A stretch of 64,000 nucleotides of DNA from Streptomyces sp. yr375 (GTDB lineage Bacteria; Actinomycetota; Actinomycetes; Streptomycetales; Streptomycetaceae), in assembly GCF_900110755.1 (NCBI RefSeq), contig NZ_FOFF01000011.1:124001-188000 (forward strand). Direction: 5' to 3'. Both the position numbers and the translations under genes were made by a program. The notes under the pieces were generated by a model, which made no database searches, was not told where the DNA came from, and saw nothing but the letters and a program-made list of their open reading frames with translations. Shown here piece by piece: positions 53,732 to 62,800 of this stretch; position 1 is the first letter of the stretch; each line of letters starts with the position of its first letter.

Positions 53732-55177
53732 TTGGCTACCGCTGATCTGCCTGGTCCTGATTCACTGCTGCGCCGCACGCTGGGGGAGTGGCGGATCGGG
53801 TTGGTGGCGTGGCGGCTGCTGGTTCTGCAGACCGCGGACCCGGCGGTCGCCGCCGGCATGCGCGACTTCTCCACCTACCGCGCGCACCCGTGGCGGCGTA
53901 TCGAGCACACGATGGACAGCGGCAAGCGGCTGTTCTTCTCCGACCGTGAAGGGCTGCGCCGCGAGGTCGCCCGTCTGGAGCGCACGCACCGCCGTCTGGC
54001 GGGGACGGACGACCAGGGCAGGCCGTTCACAGCGTCGGACCCGGCGGTGCGGGTGTGGGTGCTGGTCACCTTGTACGAGTGCATGACGGCGATGCGGGAG
54101 TTGTCGGGACGCCCGCTGGCGCCGCCCGAACTGGATCAGTTGTACGGAGAATTCCGTGCGGTGTGTGCCGAGTTCGGCCTGCCGGACGACCTGTTCCCGG
54201 TCACGGCCGCCGACGTGCCCGCGTACATGGACCGCACGATCCGCGAGCGCCTCGAATACAGCGAACCCGTGCGCTACCTGCTCTTCGACATCCTCCGGGA
54301 AGCTCCCGCACCCCGCCGCCTGGGCCGCCTGAAGCCGGCCTGGCCGCTGGTGCGCACGGTAGTCGCCCACCTGATCGCTGAGCTGACCGTCGCGGACCTG
54401 CCGCCGGCCTTCCGCGAGCGCTTCGGCCTGCCCCGCACCCGCCGCGCGGCCCTGCTGTCGTTGATCCTGCACCGCGGTATGCGCGTGCTGATGAACACGC
54501 TGCCCGAGCACCGCCGCTACCGCACCCCACCGTCCGCCGCCCCGTCGACTCCACAGCCTCCCACCGCCTCCGGCGATCATCCCGCCGCACCGGAGGCGAG
54601 CTCCGTCCGGCTTCCCGCGCCACGTCGCCGCAAGGATGTCGATTCCCGCCCGGCGCGTCTGCGGACCTTCTTCCGCCAGGTCCTGGACCAGACCGGCGAC
54701 GGCCGCATCGGCTCGGCCGATCTGCAGGCCATGGCGCACAACGTGTGCTGGCCGCTCGAACTCCCCGCTGAACGCGAAGCCCCCGTCTACGCCGCCTTCG
54801 AGACCTGGTGGCAGCAGTTGCGGACCGGCATGGACGCCGACGAGGACGGACAGGTGACCTGCGAGGAGTTCGTCACCGCCGTACTCGCGGGGATCGACGC
54901 CGGGCCGGCCTATCTCGAGGAGGGACTGCATGTCGCGGTGCGGGCGGTCTTCAAGGCTGTGGACACCGACGGCAGCGGACACCTGTGCGCCGACGAGTAC
55001 CGCACGATCTTCGGCGGCTCCCGGGTCCACCCCGCCGAACTCAACCACGGCTTCCGCCAGCTCGACCACGACGGCGACGGCCGCATCACCGAAAGCGAGT
55101 TCGTCCAGGCCTTCACCGACTACTTCACCGCCCACTCCGACAACACAGCAGGCACCCAACTCCTCGGCCGCCCATAA
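53732..55177 (+). CDS. MpaB/DUF2236-type oxygenase-like protein fused to four EF-hands
   Basis: This 481-aa protein's N-terminal 260 residues match the ER-bound-oxygenase MpaB/rubber-oxygenase-like family (DUF2236): RAHPWRRIEHT, ERTHRRLAGTDDQGRPFTASDP, VRVWVLVTLYECM. A Pro/Ala-rich linker (about 270-305) leads to four EF-hand loops starting near residues 319 (DQTGDGRIGSAD), 368 (DADEDGQVTCEE), 411 (DTDGSGHLCADE) and 445 (DHDGDGRITESE); all keep the position-1 Asp and three of four keep Glu at 12. The fusion suggests a calcium-regulated haem oxygenase-like enzyme (inference). TTG start after GAGGAGACG. Confidence 0.8.
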   Translation: MATADLPGPDSLLRRTLGEWRIGLVAWRLLVLQTADPAVAAGMRDFSTYRAHPWRRIEHTMDSGKRLFFSDREGLRREVARLERTHRRLAGTDDQGRPFTASDPAVRVWVLVTLYECMTAMRELSGRPLAPPELDQLYGEFRAVCAEFGLPDDLFPVTAADVPAYMDRTIRERLEYSEPVRYLLFDILREAPAPRRLGRLKPAWPLVRTVVAHLIAELTVADLPPAFRERFGLPRTRRAALLSLILHRGMRVLMNTLPEHRRYRTPPSAAPSTPQPPTASGDHPAAPEASSVRLPAPRRRKDVDSRPARLRTFFRQVLDQTGDGRIGSADLQAMAHNVCWPLELPAEREAPVYAAFETWWQQLRTGMDADEDGQVTCEEFVTAVLAGIDAGPAYLEEGLHVAVRAVFKAVDTDGSGHLCADEYRTIFGGSRVHPAELNHGFRQLDHDGDGRITESEFVQAFTDYFTAHSDNTAGTQLLGRP

Positions 55178-55745
55178 CGGCCGATACACCAGACCGACAA
55201 ACACCGAGCGGTCCTGCGCAGCCCCGCCACCGTCGTCGGCCGCTGTCGTGTGTATGTCGCGAGTCGTCCATACGCGCCCCTCCCGGAGGGCAACCGAGGT
55301 CCGGCTGCCGGGCTGACAGGGGAGCGAGGGGATGGCGAAGGCGGCGGGGTAGATCACTTGGTGCCCGTAGCGGGTACGTGCGCGATTGGCGACGGCCTCG
55401 ATCGCGAGGGGATTGTCGTCTCCTGCGCCGAGGGGGAGCTGCTGGGTGGCCCATGGCCTGGTCGGTGGGCCGAGGGGCTTCGGCGCGCAGCGCGATGCTG
55501 TGGCCCGGGCGCGTTGGAGACTGAGGGAGTGGCGGGTGGCACTCAGGTCGGCGGCGCGGAGGCGGACACCGAGGTCGTCGGCGAGGGAGCGGGACGCGTC
55601 AGTTCCGTGCTCAGCTCGCCGGGGCCGGTGTTGGACACGGGGAGAGATCCCGCGTACTTGAAGCCCGCTGTCCCGGCGGCTGGAGGGTACGGGAAGGCGT
55701 AGGGGCGTTGCCGGTGTCCCAGTGGTGGGTTCGTACGATTGGACG
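55178..55745. other. About 570 bp without a recognisable gene
   Basis: Open frames exist on both strands, none with a family signature or convincing start. The right end holds a TACGAT-like element about 13 bp before the next start, consistent with a promoter for a leaderless or short-leader transcript. Confidence 0.4.
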
Positions 55746-56249
55746 GTGAGCAAGCAGACCACGGTGCGCATGGGGCGGAAGCAGGTCTTGGGGACTGTCC
55801 TCTGCGGTGTGATCGCCCTTTCCCTCTTCGGTGTCGCCGTCTACCTGGCCGTCTCAACCCTCGGACGTCTGGGGCTGGTCGGGCATCAGGTGACCATGCG
55901 GGTCACGGACTGCGAAGCGTCCGCGCCGGCCACGACATCCCGGGGCGGCGGTCATCCCGACCTCGATTGCAAGGGCTTCGTGGACCCGGCGCAGGCATCC
56001 GGCGGCGGCATACGCCGGATCACGGCGACCGGCTTCTCCTCCGCGCCCGTCTTCGGCGCGCCCGTGGAAGTGGCCAAGGAGCCGTGGGGGTCTTGGGTGC
56101 CGGTGGACCAGGGCGGCTGGAACCGGCTGGGCCGCGCTCTCTCCCCGCTCATCCCCCTCGCCTTCGCGGGCTGGTTCGCCAAGGCGACCGTGACCGCTTA
56201 CCGCGCCTGGAGGAACTCCAGGCGGTTGCACGCGGGATCCGCGGCGTAG
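55746..56249 (+). CDS. Small membrane protein of unknown function
   Basis: This 167-aa protein has one N-terminal membrane segment (LGTVLCGVIALSLFGVAVYLAV) and one C-terminal segment (LSPLIPLAFAGWFAKATVTAY), with an extracytoplasmic domain between them that contains two Cys and many Gly/Ser. It ends in a short basic tail. Function unknown. The chosen GTG at 55746 sits just after a TACGAT box and may be leaderless; a GTG at 55722 would add eight residues. It lies alone before the decayed mobile zone. Confidence 0.6.
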   Translation: MSKQTTVRMGRKQVLGTVLCGVIALSLFGVAVYLAVSTLGRLGLVGHQVTMRVTDCEASAPATTSRGGGHPDLDCKGFVDPAQASGGGIRRITATGFSSAPVFGAPVEVAKEPWGSWVPVDQGGWNRLGRALSPLIPLAFAGWFAKATVTAYRAWRNSRRLHAGSAA

Positions 56250-56360
56250 AAGGGGCAACGGAGTCGGTCTCCCGGTCCGGTCGGCGATCCGCCCCGCTTC
56301 CCTCCCTCACCTGAGCACATCCCAGGGCAAGGGCGTGAGTGAACGCCCGGCACGGGCACG

Positions 56361-56528
56361 GTGAGCGGGGAGAAGACGCTGCTGCCGGCCGATCTGGTCC
56401 GGCACCGGGTGCAGCGAGCGGTCGCAGTGGAGCCCGGATCTCTGGCGTGCGGGACCACTCGGGACGAGGCACTGTTGCACGCGCTGTTCGAGGTGGTGGA
56501 GCGGGAAGTGCCGTACAGGGAAGGGTAG
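56361..56528 (+). pseudogene. YcaO-domain fragment
   Basis: A 55-codon frame reads SGEKTLLPADLVRHR and then LACGTTRDEALLHALFEVVERE. It matches the YcaO-family core where ATP/Mg-binding Glu residues sit (G-LA-GNT-EA-LHAL-EVVERD in full-length members). The family cyclises or thioamidates peptides in RiPP pathways. Only this piece remains; the expected long N- and C-terminal parts are absent, and the frame ends about 100 bp before TGTCA repeats that look like a transposon end. It is most simply a gene remnant truncated by element insertion or deletion. Confidence 0.6.
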
Positions 56529-56626
56529 TTGGGCGGTCGGCGGCGCACCCTCATCCCGCCCGGGACGGTCGACGCTCCTCATGGCAGGGAGGCGATCGAC
56601 CGGCTGACTGCGATGTGCCGGGTTGG

Positions 56627-56744
56627 TGTCAGTGGGTGAGTGTCAGTGACGGCATGTCAGGTCGGGGTGTTTTAGCTGGTGGTGGGGTGTTGGGTGTGGG
56701 GCGTCAGTGTCATGGGGCGGTATCTGGAACGGGCACCGCTGTCA
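56627..56744. mobile_element. TGTCA-rich end-like repeats (candidate transposon end)
   Basis: Five TGTCA boxes occur in about 118 bp (56627, 56641, 56655, 56708, 56740), with GTGTCAGTG and TGTCATGGG forming direct repeats. Ends of Tn5053/Tn402-like elements begin with TGTCA and carry several transposase-binding repeats. The position, directly before an HTH-AAA gene of TniB type, fits the left end of such an element. Confidence 0.45.
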
Positions 56745-56841
56745 TGGGAACGGCACTTCTGATTCTTCGAGGGCCGGGCGGCGGCACGGTGGTCGGCGTC
56801 GGGTTTGCGCGTCGGAAGGGTGTGGGGTGGGGGAGCCGGGC

Positions 56842-58110
56842 GTGTGGGGTGAGGTCACGGCGGGGCTGATGGTGTCCAGGCCGGTGCTGGTCGCGCGGCT
56901 GCTCGAGCTTGAGGCGGCCGGGGCGTTGACCACGGCGCACGTGCGGGCGGGCGCCCAGGTCGGTGGGGTGAATGTGCGCACGGTGTGGCGCTGGCTGGAC
57001 GCGGTGCGGACGGAAGGCCGTGTGGAGCGCAGGCCGCGGGCCCGGCTGGAGTTGTCCGACCAGGCGTGGGAGGTGCTGGCGCAGGCGGGCGGGAACGTGT
57101 CGGTGCTGCACCGGCATTTGAAGGATGCCGGGGGAGAGGTGCCGTCGCTGGCGTCGCTGTACCGGGTGGTGCGGCGGGACCTGGAGGCCGGCAGGGTCTT
57201 GCCGGACCGTGTGGTGGTGCGGCGGGAGCGGGAAGAGCAGCGGACACGGCAGGCGCTGGCTGACCTCGCTCTGGCCGGGACGCGTGAGGGCGGCGTGAAG
57301 AAGGCGGCGGCATGCCGGCCGCCGCACCCCGTGCCGGCGGCGTCCGCGGGCCTGTCGGCGGGGGAGGGTGGTGCGGTGGCGGGTGTGGCGCTGCCGGCGG
57401 GAGCACAGCTGGTGCGGACGTCGTCGGTGCGGGCGGTGGCCGAGGCGGTCGGGCAGGCCATGGCGACGGAGGGCGCGGTGTGTGTGTTCGGTGCCCCGGG
57501 CCGGGGCAAGACCGCGGCCGTGCGGATGGCGCTCCACGAGGTCCCGCCGGGCTGGAGAGTGACGTGGGTGCCGGTGCGAGTGCGCCCGTCGGTGTCCGGC
57601 ATGAGGCGGACGGTGTTCGATGCTTTGGCGCTGCCGGGCCGTTTCCCGCACACGTCGGCGCTGGCTGACGCCGCGGTCGCGGGGGCTCTGAGGGAGGCGC
57701 GGGTGCTGGTGGTCGACGAGGCGCAGCGCCTCCCTGTGCCGTGCCTGGAGTACCTGCAGAGCCTGTGGGACGACCCCGGCACGAGGATCACTCTGGTGCT
57801 GTGCGGGTCGGGCAGCGAGCGGGCGCTGGCCCGGCTGCCGCAGCTGGCATCAAGGGTCGGCGCGTGGCAGGAGGTTCCGCGCCTGGCCGCAGCGGAAGTG
57901 CCGGCCGTGGTGACCGGCTTTCATCCGCTGTGGAGCACCGTCCCGGCCCCGGATCTGGCGTGGATCGACCAGTCGTGCGCCCACGGCACGTTCCGCATGT
58001 GGGCCGCTCTGACTGCCCACCTGCAGAACGCGCTGCTCACCACCGCTGACGCGGCCGTCGACCGGGCTTTGCTGAGGCGGCTGTCCAGGAGGGTCGCACC
58101 GCCGCTGTGA
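56842..58110 (+). CDS. HTH-AAA ATPase of TniB/TnsC transposition type
   Basis: This is a 422-aa protein. Residues about 10-130 contain an HTH region with NVRTVWRWLDAV and a second helical part (SVLHRHLKDAG ... SLYRVVRRDLEAG) that looks like the DNA-binding N-terminus of a Mu-type transposase. After a linker, an AAA ATPase follows with Walker A GAPGRGKT (217-224) and Walker B LVVDEAQ (Asp292-Glu293), typical of MuB/TniB/TnsC. It may be a natural fusion or the result of an in-frame deletion that removed a DDE domain. I chose GTG at 56842 because of the GGGGGAG site; ATG 56869 is the alternative. Confidence 0.7.
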   Translation: MWGEVTAGLMVSRPVLVARLLELEAAGALTTAHVRAGAQVGGVNVRTVWRWLDAVRTEGRVERRPRARLELSDQAWEVLAQAGGNVSVLHRHLKDAGGEVPSLASLYRVVRRDLEAGRVLPDRVVVRREREEQRTRQALADLALAGTREGGVKKAAACRPPHPVPAASAGLSAGEGGAVAGVALPAGAQLVRTSSVRAVAEAVGQAMATEGAVCVFGAPGRGKTAAVRMALHEVPPGWRVTWVPVRVRPSVSGMRRTVFDALALPGRFPHTSALADAAVAGALREARVLVVDEAQRLPVPCLEYLQSLWDDPGTRITLVLCGSGSERALARLPQLASRVGAWQEVPRLAAAEVPAVVTGFHPLWSTVPAPDLAWIDQSCAHGTFRMWAALTAHLQNALLTTADAAVDRALLRRLSRRVAPPL

Positions 58111-58186
58111 ACCAAGCGTTCCTGGCAATTGCAGGCGCTCGGCATCCGGCACGCACACGACGTCCCACCGCGCGAGGGGAACTGAC

Positions 58187-58528
58187 ATGGAGGACGGTGA
58201 CGCCGTCCGTACAGGCGGCGGATTGCCCGCGGCGTCGAGGACGGCACTGCGTGGTCCGGCGGTGCGGCGGCTGCTCGCACTGAGGGCGGGGAAGAAGCTG
58301 ACGGCAGGCCATGTGCGGGTGGCTGCAGACGCGTTGGGGGTGGCGGAGCGCACGGTGTGGCGGTGGCTGGCCGCGGCTGAGAGGGATGAGGCCGCGGCCG
58401 CCAGCCCTGGTGCCCCGCCCAGGGCCGGTGCGACGTTCACGGTCACGCCCGAAGTCCGTGGGCTGTTGGCGCTGTGGAAGGGCAACGTGCGGGCCGTCCA
58501 TCGCGAGCTGGTCCTTCGTGCCTGCTGA
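58187..58528 (+). pseudogene. Truncated Mu-type transposase (N-terminal HTH only)
   Basis: This 113-aa product has the same HTH layout as the upstream AAA protein (LTAGHVRVAADALG, ERTVWRWL) and the start of the second DNA-binding part (VRGLLALWKGNVRAVHREL), then stops after LRAC. Full-length transposases of this class exceed 500 aa with a DDE core, which is missing. The stop falls exactly where a pair of 23-bp direct repeats begins (58530), so a second event cut the gene. It is non-functional as a transposase. Confidence 0.65.
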
Positions 58529-58529
58529 G

Positions 58530-58575
58530 TCTCATTTCGATGTCCGATGAACTCTCATCTCGATATCCCGTGTCC
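58530..58575. repeat. Two adjacent 23-bp imperfect direct repeats (element end?)
   Basis: The units 58530-58552 and 58553-58575 match at 17 of 23 positions and both begin TCTCAT-TCGAT. An inverted partial copy lies at 58679-58694. Arrays like this are found at transposon ends as transposase-binding sites. Confidence 0.5.
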
Positions 58576-59562
58576 CTAGGCTGCCGCACCTAATCTGACG
58601 TGCTCATTTGAAGGTCCTCGGCAGAATTAAGAGGGGCGGCTGGTGAGAAAATGACGTGACGTCAGATGAGAAATTGCAGGACATTGAAATGGGAATTCCG
58701 ATAGTGGACCCTGTTTGACCTGCAGGTTCTCCCATTTTACGGGGCGAGGTCGACCGGTGGGGATGGGGGGCCAGTCTTGGGTGCCGTTCACGAAGGGGCG
58801 GATCCAGGCCCTCGCCACCTGAAGAGAGCCCGTGATCGATGGCTAACGCTTCGGCACGGACGTGCAGGCTGCCTTTGAAGTCCGCCTCTGCGGGCGTGTC
58901 ATCCCTGCGCGTGCGGGGTGGAGATCTTGTTGTCAACGTGAGCACCCAGCTGGGTCGAGTCGTCCCTCCTAAGGTTGAACGGGTCAGTAGCCAGCCTCGC
59001 CCGTACCCACTCGGCTTTACCGTCCTTACCTGTCCAGCGAGCTTGGGAGCCGGCCGGTCACTCCTCCAATGAAGGAAGACGGTCACGCTGGCGGGGCGGT
59101 AGACGTCTGCCTTCCCTGCGCGCCATGGGGCTGCGGGGAAGGCCGTCGTGCAGCTCCGCCGTACGGCGCATGTTCTCCAGGACTCGGGGGAAGTGTCGGT
59201 CTCCGGCTTTCGCGTTCAACGCTGCTGCGCCCCAGTGGAGGTGGCCGTCGAGGTGGACCGGCCGCACGGTAGGCCCGGGCGGCATCGGGTGGGCCTTGGA
59301 GGCGGGGGACGTCGAGGCCGCCCGGGAGTGCTGCCGCATCTGTGCGGAAGGAGCGTCAATTTGGCATTGACCTGCTAGAGCAGGGTGTGGAGGGGCCCAC
59401 ATCGCTGGCACGCAGGGAGGCTCGTCGGAACCGGCTTGCGGCCAATTCCCCTCCCATGGGCGGTGTTCCGCGATGCCGCTTGCGACCGCGGAGCGTGAGC
59501 ATCTGCAATAGGTCTGGGCGTACGTCTCATGCGGGGCGCAACGGACATAAGGGGAACGCAGG
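58576..59562. other. About 1 kb of degenerate or intergenic sequence
   Basis: The region is less GC-rich near 58600-58740 and contains the inverted element-end copy (58679-58694, GGACATTGAAATGGGA), a TGACGTCA palindrome nearby, and a minus-strand open stretch 58899-59057 that reads like the end of a protein (WTGKDGKAEWVRARLATD) but has no start or family. No intact gene is evident. The last 100 bp should hold the promoter of the Trypco1-like gene. Confidence 0.45.
58679..58694. repeat. Inverted partial copy of the 58530 repeat
   Basis: It matches the reverse complement of 58530-58545 at about 14 of 16 positions, with 130 bp between. Together they could be the two ends of a very small (MITE-like) insertion or inner and outer sites of one element end. 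Confidence 0.45.
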
Positions 59563-59889
59563 GTGGCGTACGTGGGCGAAATGCTGCTGGACGATGGGCA
59601 CGTCGTACTGCTCGAGGTCTCGGACGTGGATAGCACGGGCATCGACCGGGTCGGGCGACGCGCCGACATCGCCCGAGGTGCGTCGGACACCCTTCAGCAG
59701 GCGTTGACAAGGGTTGGTCCCGCGCTTGTCGCGGTGGTGACGGCGACTCGGGGACTGGCGACCGCCCCCGAGTCCGTGACAGTCGAGTTCGGGGTCAAAC
59801 TCACGGCGGAAGCGGGTGTCGTCGTGGCGCGCGGCACGACCGAGGCGAACTTCGCCGTGACCGCCACCTGGAAAACGCGGCAGCCGTGA
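59563..59889 (+). CDS. Trypsin-co-occurring domain 1 (Trypco1 / CU044_2847-like) protein
   Basis: This 108-aa small beta-rich protein has GEMLLDDGHVVLLEV at the start and PESVTVEFGVKLTAEAGVVVARGTTEANFAVTATW toward the end (the typical EFG-KL-AEAG pattern of the family). It starts with GTG after AAGGGGAA. The stop overlaps the GTG start of a trypsin-nSTAND-WD40 gene (GTGA). Trypco1 domains are known to accompany trypsin-like proteases with STAND modules in predicted conflict systems. It may regulate or be cleaved by the protease (inference). Confidence 0.82.
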   Translation: MAYVGEMLLDDGHVVLLEVSDVDSTGIDRVGRRADIARGASDTLQQALTRVGPALVAVVTATRGLATAPESVTVEFGVKLTAEAGVVVARGTTEANFAVTATWKTRQP

Positions 59890-62800
59890 CAGCTGCCGAG
59901 GACAGCGGGCGTCGGCCCGGCGGCCCCCTTCCCGCCTTCGGCTCAGCAGTGGCCCGGCTGTGCACCGCAGAGGGAACTCCGGTCGGCACTGGGTTTCTCA
60001 TCGCGCCGGACACGGTTGCCACGTGCGCTCACGTGGTGGCGCAGGCGCTCGGGAGCGACGAGAGGGCGCTGTCGCCGCCGACGGGCTCCGTTCTGGTCGA
60101 GTTCCCCTTGCAGCGCGGTTCTTCGAGGTATCCGTCCCGGATCACCGCCTGGCGGCCGGTGGATGTGGACGGCAGCGGAGACATCGCTCTGTTGGAACTT
60201 CCCGGGCGGCTGCCGGACGTCCGTCCGGTGCCGCTCGCCGGAGCGGACGACGTCTGGGAACACCGCTTCCGCCTTCTGGGATTTCCTGCCTCTGCCGAGC
60301 ACGGCGCCTGGATCGGCGGACGGTTGCGCGGCGCTGTCGCTGCCGGCTGGATCTCCATGGAGGGGGACGGCGCGACCCACCGCATCGCACCTGGCTGCAG
60401 CGGGGCTCCGGTGTGGGACGAGGAGGTGGGTGGTGTGGTCGGCATGACCGTCGCCACGGACCGCTCCGGCGCCTCCTACCTCATCCCCGCCGCCGCGCTC
60501 CTCGAACTCCGGCCTGGTCTGCGCCGATGCCCGTACCAGGGGCTGGACGCCTTCAGGGAGGAGGACGAGGAGTACTTCTTTGGCCGTGAGAACGACGTGG
60601 AGCGGCTGCTGGACGCGGTCGACCGTCACCTCGTCGTGCCCGTGGTGGGACCGTCGGGCAGCGGCAAGACATCCCTTGTCCGTGCCGGGGTCGTCCCTCG
60701 GCTGCGCGCGCTCGGTTACACCATCTCGGAGATCCGCCCGCTGCCCGGCACTCGTCCGTCCCTCACCGTCGCCAGGGCGCTCACCCCGCTTCTGGAGCCG
60801 GGTCTGGGCGCCGCCGACGCCGAATGCGACGCCGTGACCTTGGCTGACGTTCTTGACACGGACGGCGGGCCGACTGCCGAGGCGCTTGGGACGCGGCTGC
60901 TGAACCACTGCGGGCCACGAGGGCATGTCCTCTTCCTCAACCAGCTTGAGGAAATCGTCGCCTCCGAACCGCGTTGCGCACGCGCCCTCCTGGCTCTCGT
61001 CATCGCCACCGCGTCCGCGACCGCGGAGGGCCGCAGAATCAGGGTCCTGGCGACACTGAGATCGGCCTCCCTGGACGAGCTGGCCGACCCGGGCACGGCC
61101 GCTGTGCTCAGCGACTGCGCACAACTCGTCGCGCCCCTGTCCCCTGCCCAGCTCCTCCGGGTCATCGAGGGGCCGGCGACCCGTGTTCCCGGCCTGCAAC
61201 TCGAGCCCGGTCTGGCCGAACGCATCGCGACGGACGTCGAGGGCGAACCCGGCCAGTTACCCATGGTCGAGTTCGCGGTCACCGAACTCTGGGCGTCGGA
61301 ACAGCTCGAACGCGGCGGCGGGACCTTGACGCACGAGGGCTACGCCGCGCTCGGCGGTGTCGCCGGAGCCCTCTCCGCCCATGGCGAGAGGCGAGTCGGC
61401 GAAGTCGTCGCGGTCCACGGTGAAGGGCCGGTGCGACGCCTCTTCGTGCAACTGGCACGCCCACATCCGTCAGGGGGGTTCACCCGCGTCCCGGCACGCC
61501 TTGCGCAACTGCCCACCCCGCTCCGCGCCGCCGCCGAGTCCCTCGCCGTACGCACCCGCTTCCTGCGCATCACTGTGGGCTCGGACGGTGAACCCATCGC
61601 CGACCTGGCGCATGAGGCCCTGACCCGGCAGTGGGAGCAGTTGGGACACTGGTTGGAGGACTCCCGCGAGTTCCGCGGCTGGCAGGAACAGGTGCGTGAA
61701 CAGCGGGCGCGCTGGGCCGGGGACGGCCGTGACCGGGGGCTTCTGCTGCACGGCGTCGCCCTGGAGACGGCTCTGCACTGGCTCGAGCGCAGTCCCGCAG
61801 ATGTGTCCGCGTCGGAGCGGGAGTTCATCGCGGCGGCAGTGCACCATCGTCGCCGCGGGTTGCGCCGGTGGCGAGCGGCGACCGCCGCGTTGGCCCTTCT
61901 GTCCGTCATCTCCGTTGTGCTGGCGGTGCAGTTCGGCCTCAGCAATGAGCGCTCGAAGCGACACCTGTGGCAGCAGGCCTCGCAGGTGCTGGCCAAGAGA
62001 TCGGAAGCGCTCGCTGGCAAGTCGCCGTCCACCTCGCTCCAGCTCGCCCTGGCGGCCATGAACAACGCCGATACGACTGAGGCACGACAGGCACTGCTCA
62101 AACGGTACCTGTCGATGCGGACGGTGGTCGAACAACGTGACGCCGCCTGGACCGGGAGGCTCTCGTCATTCACCTCCAGCGAGGACGGCCGCACGGTGGC
62201 CACCGCCTCGGACGCGGGACAGGTGTCCGTGTGGCGAGACTGGATCGACGGGACGTTCCGGCGCACGGAGGTCACCCTGCCGGGATCGCCGGCCGACGTC
62301 CGACTCCGCGACGACGGCTGTCTGCTGGCGGCCTCATTCGACGACGGGCGCATCGTGGTCCGCCCCACGGGCTGTCAGGGTTCGTATGCCGGATTCACCC
62401 TCCGCGCCCCCTCTCGCCACGGTGGTTTCGCCCAGGCCTCCAGCATCGACTTCCGTACCGACGGCCGGCTTTTGCTGCTGTACGAGAACGACGCGCGTGA
62501 TGCGAGGGCCGTGTTGTGGGACACCTCGGAAGGATCCTCGGCGGTGGCAGACCCCGTGTGGCTGCCTGACTGGTCCGGTGTGGGCCAGGCCCGGCTGGCG
62601 TCCGACGGTGAGCACGCCATTGTAGTCGGCAATCCGTACCAGGACGTCGACGACAGCCAAGCACTGCTCGTGCCCCTGAGTGGAGGAAAGTCCCGGAGCG
62701 AGCCGATCAAAGGAGCCTTCGAGGCGTTGCGTGACGGACGAGTGCTGCTGTCCGACGCGGACGGCAACCTCGGCGACGTGGTGAACCCCATGAACGGGAA

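Noticed and set aside
56842..58110. Possible CRISPR-associated transposon because of the TnsC-like ATPase
   Set aside because: No cas genes, no array, and no TnsB/TniQ partner; a simple Tn402/Mu-like remnant explains it.
58898..58926. A CRISPR-repeat-like sequence (CCCTGCGCGTGCGGGG type)
   Set aside because: It resembles a type I-E repeat but occurs once; no second copy lies at the expected 61-bp spacing on either side and no cas gene is in the window.
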